Part shown: piece after piece, positions 61,890 through 64,000 of the stretch
How positions within the stretch are numbered: the first letter of the stretch is position 1
Layout: each line of letters begins with the position of its first letter
Source of the DNA: Pseudanabaena mucicola str. Chao 1806
GTDB taxonomy: Bacteria > Cyanobacteriota > Cyanobacteriia > Pseudanabaenales > Pseudanabaenaceae
Assembly (NCBI RefSeq): GCF_030323025.1
Contig: NZ_CP097329.1
Location: forward strand, 3,396,001-3,460,000
Direction of reading: 5' to 3'
DNA: 64,000 nucleotides
Position numbers and translations under genes: made by a program
The notes under the pieces: model-generated
Databases searched by the model: none
Seen by the model: only the letters and a program-made list of their open reading frames with translations
Told to the model about the DNA's origin: nothing

Positions 61890-62444
61890 TTATCCCAAGG
61901 CAGGTACAACTCTAGGTAGCTCCAAACGATGTGGCGAGTTAGAACGACGGGCAGTCCGACCCGATAAACGGAAACTAAGACTTTGTAGCTCGATATGCAA
62001 TTGACGATTTTCTCTCTGTAGGGCTTCAATTTTTTGTTTGATTGGCACGATCCGCTCCGCAAACTTAGCCCGATAAATATTTGGCAACTCCTGAACTACT
62101 TGCTCCAGCATTCGATTGCGATCGCTCATTTCTTGGATAGTTTGGCGCAATTCAACGGCTTCACGATCGCGATCTTGGATTTGCGCTTGAGTTGCCAATA
62201 GCTGATTTTCGACCATAGCAAGTTTTTGTTCTAAAAACCGCATTTCTTCTGAATGTTGCTCATGCACCTCAACATTTGGCAAAAAAGCGGTATTACCCTT
62301 CACCAAACGAAAAAGCTCTTCTGAAAGCTGCTGTACGAGCAGATCCTTCTGTTCAAGCTCAACCTTGAGTAAATTGATTTCCTGTTGAAGATTTGTTGTC
62401 ATGTTATCCGATGGATTCGCAAGGGCATTTACTGTGGCATTCAT
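61890..62444 (-). CDS. coiled-coil protein, Npun_F5560-like
   Basis: 184 residues, helical throughout: QEINLLKVELEQKDLLVQQL, SEELFRLVKGN, RMLEQVVQELPNIYRAKFAE and LQRENRQLHIELQSLSFRL are features of a conserved cyanobacterial coiled-coil family (annotated after Npun_F5560). Function unknown. Divergent from the GAF gene, 54 bases away. Confidence 0.7.
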   Translation of the reverse strand: MNATVNALANPSDNMTTNLQQEINLLKVELEQKDLLVQQLSEELFRLVKGNTAFLPNVEVHEQHSEEMRFLEQKLAMVENQLLATQAQIQDRDREAVELRQTIQEMSDRNRMLEQVVQELPNIYRAKFAERIVPIKQKIEALQRENRQLHIELQSLSFRLSGRTARRSNSPHRLELPRVVPALG

Positions 62445-62498
62445 AGGTGCAATTCGTTAGGGAATTTAGGCTAAACTTTATAGCACACAAGGATTGAA

Positions 62499-63206
62499 TT
62501 GGCAATTTTTATTGATCTGCCCTCGCAAAATTTATCAGCATCTGCCCAAAATAGGGAATTGCAAATGAACTTGAAAACGATCAACTCACAAGATCCATTA
62601 ATCCATAGTCAGCTAGGTTTTATCTCTTTTCACAGTAATCTAGAAGATCACATTTTGCTAACTGTGGCGCAATCAGCGCTTCAACTACAAGCAACCTTAC
62701 TCAAAAATTCAATTTCCTATGCTCAGTCTGTTAGTGGAGAACTCATTCTCAAAACTACACTAAAAAATACAGTAGAAACCCTCACCAAATATACTGAAGC
62801 AGATAGGGGGAGTATTTTTTTGATCGATGAAGATGGTGTCATCATCGAAAGTATTTTGGCACGGGGAGCCGTTACACGGGATCACAAGGATGCCCTAATT
62901 TCTAAGGTCTTAGATAATGGACTTGCAGGATGGACTTTACGCCATCGCCAAATTGGAATTGTTTATGACGCGATCGCTGATGAGCGTTGGCTACAGTTGC
63001 CTAATCAGCCATACGCAGCCCGATCTGCGCTAACAGTCCCCCTCATATATGGCATCAATGTTATTGGGGTTATCACATTAACGCATTCACAGCCTAACCA
63101 CTTTGATGATGCGATCGCTACAATGATGCAATACAGCATGGAAAGCCTCGCCGCCATTATCCTAAACGCCCAACTTCATGCAGAATATAACTTCTCCGAA
63201 TTGTAA
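62499..63206 (+). CDS. GAF domain sensor protein
   Basis: 235 residues with one GAF domain (about 80-225): LKNTVETLTKYTEADRGSIF, GVIIESILARGAVTRDH, LDNGLAGWTLRHRQIGIVYD and RSALTVPLIYGINVIGVITL. No cysteine in the bilin-binding position is obvious, so a small-ligand or redox sensor is more likely than a phytochrome. No output domain. Start is TTG 62499; an ATG at 62565 (MNLKTINSQ) is equally plausible. Confidence 0.85.
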   Translation: MAIFIDLPSQNLSASAQNRELQMNLKTINSQDPLIHSQLGFISFHSNLEDHILLTVAQSALQLQATLLKNSISYAQSVSGELILKTTLKNTVETLTKYTEADRGSIFLIDEDGVIIESILARGAVTRDHKDALISKVLDNGLAGWTLRHRQIGIVYDAIADERWLQLPNQPYAARSALTVPLIYGINVIGVITLTHSQPNHFDDAIATMMQYSMESLAAIILNAQLHAEYNFSEL

Positions 63207-63391
63207 AGAAACTTTTAGAAGCACAGCACCTCGCTTTCAAAAGTTTCTTTAGTTAGGCATTACCGCACTTGTACCTGATGTTCCAAATGTTGAGATCCCT
63301 CTAACTAACCCTTCTAAGAGAAAAAATTTAATTTTCCCAACCTTTCAAGTGGAGCAAAGGGGAGTGAAAATTTGCATGGTGGGCTAAATAC

Positions 63392-63503
63392 ATTACAGCA
63401 CTTTACTCTTACTCAAAACCCAAAAATATTTTTGAAAGTGTTGCTTCACAGCACTTTCAAAAATATTTCTGTACTACTCAAAGCATCAATAGGCTGTTGT
63501 AAT
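63392..63503. repeat. MITE family F, copy 2
   Basis: GCATTACAGC / GCTGTTGTAATGC ends and the internal perfect hairpin AAATATTTTTGAAAGTG with its complement. It fills most of the 310-base gap between the GAF gene and the last gene; the remainder (63207-63391) shows nothing. Confidence 0.75.
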
Positions 63504-63519
63504 GCATCTAGGAATAACT

Positions 63520-63999
63520 CTAATGCGTGAGGGTTAAAGCTGTATAAATTATCCAGCTATCGATCAATAGCATTAGTAGTGTAAATACCAACAAAATTAA
63601 ATACATCCAAGGTTGGGCTAGAGGTCTGACATCACTTGTATCGATTCCTGTACGTTCCTGAACCTGTTGGACTAGGCGAGCAAATCCCACTACACGCATC
63701 GGCAACAAATAAGTCTGATCGGAATTTTTACTCACAAAATAATAAACTATGCCCCCTTGTCCCGTAATACGAGGTTTGAGCGCATTGATGTCTTGCCAAG
63801 ATAATGACCAGCCTTTACGCAACAATGAAGGAAACCAACGGGGATAAACCAAACTAATACCTTGATCATCAAGAATAACGCGATCACTTAAGGCTCCATA
63901 CAAAAATACAAATCCAATTACCAGTCCCCCACTGAGATATGATGCGGGAACTGCCGAATGCGTAAAATTGCTCAAAAATGGTAAAGGAACAGTAAGCAC
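63520..63999 (-). CDS. membrane protein, possibly 5'-incomplete
   Basis: 159 residues visible, from a GTG at 63999 to the stop at 63520; the window ends one base beyond, so the true start may lie outside. Two hydrophobic segments at the N-terminus (about 15-35) and C-terminus (131-157) flank a soluble part with SDRVILDDQGISLVYPRWFP and GWSLSWQDINALKPR. It resembles PH-like membrane proteins of cyanobacteria. Function unknown. Confidence 0.65.
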   Translation of the reverse strand: MLTVPLPFLSNFTHSAVPASYLSGGLVIGFVFLYGALSDRVILDDQGISLVYPRWFPSLLRKGWSLSWQDINALKPRITGQGGIVYYFVSKNSDQTYLLPMRVVGFARLVQQVQERTGIDTSDVRPLAQPWMYLILLVFTLLMLLIDSWIIYTALTLTH

Positions 64000-64000
64000 T

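Overview
The window looks like a chromosomal segment of a filamentous or Pseudanabaena-like cyanobacterium. The evidence is the dense GCGATCGC (HIP1) octamer, Gun4, a chlorophyll/heme microoxic operon, XisH/XisI, a DUF92 phytyl-phosphate-kinase-type protein and many small cyanobacterial protein families. The genus is inference; cyanobacterial origin is well supported. No rRNA, tRNA or CRISPR array was seen.

Layout. 0-9 kb: accessory genes (Fic protein, PD-(D/E)XK nuclease-like protein, VapBC pair with a PIN remnant beside it, a STAND NTPase with a repeated operator-like upstream region, a RelBE-type pair with a frameshifted toxin, WYL and TPR proteins). 9-30 kb: housekeeping genes (argS, TolC-type exporter, pepA, metal ABC permease, creatininase-family, ruvB, S9 peptidase, uvrC) interspersed with short palindromic MITE-like repeats, a TnpB element and several decayed transposases. 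Inside this stretch the low-oxygen tetrapyrrole operon (heme oxygenase, hemN, hemerythrin, acsF) is present only as fused, truncated remnants. A tyrosine-recombinase gene resembling integron integrases survives as pieces interrupted by two MITEs.

30-40.4 kb, between uvrC and serS, is a toxin-antitoxin/defence island. Six small TA-type units on the minus strand alternate strictly with seven copies of a ~75-bp direct repeat. They are followed by an OLD-like ATPase/TOPRIM protein, a PIN/antitoxin pair bounded by a second repeat, an xisHI pair whose xisH is split by an IS66 element with an 8-bp target duplication, and a DUF5615-type toxin. This repeat-delimited array is the most unusual feature of the window.

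40.5-64 kb: serS, Sua5/YrdC, DUF92 and DUF1361 membrane proteins, csaB, anmK, a HEPN-like protein, gnd, deoC, DUF2325, gun4, GAF and coiled-coil proteins. At 46 kb a single SRPBCC gene is bounded by attC-like sites and its stop codon lies inside the GCCTAAC core, as in an integron gene cassette. It is flanked by an IS66 end fragment and a decayed IS630 element. The IS630 terminal repeats match those of the most abundant MITE family here, which points to the transposase type that could have mobilised those repeats.
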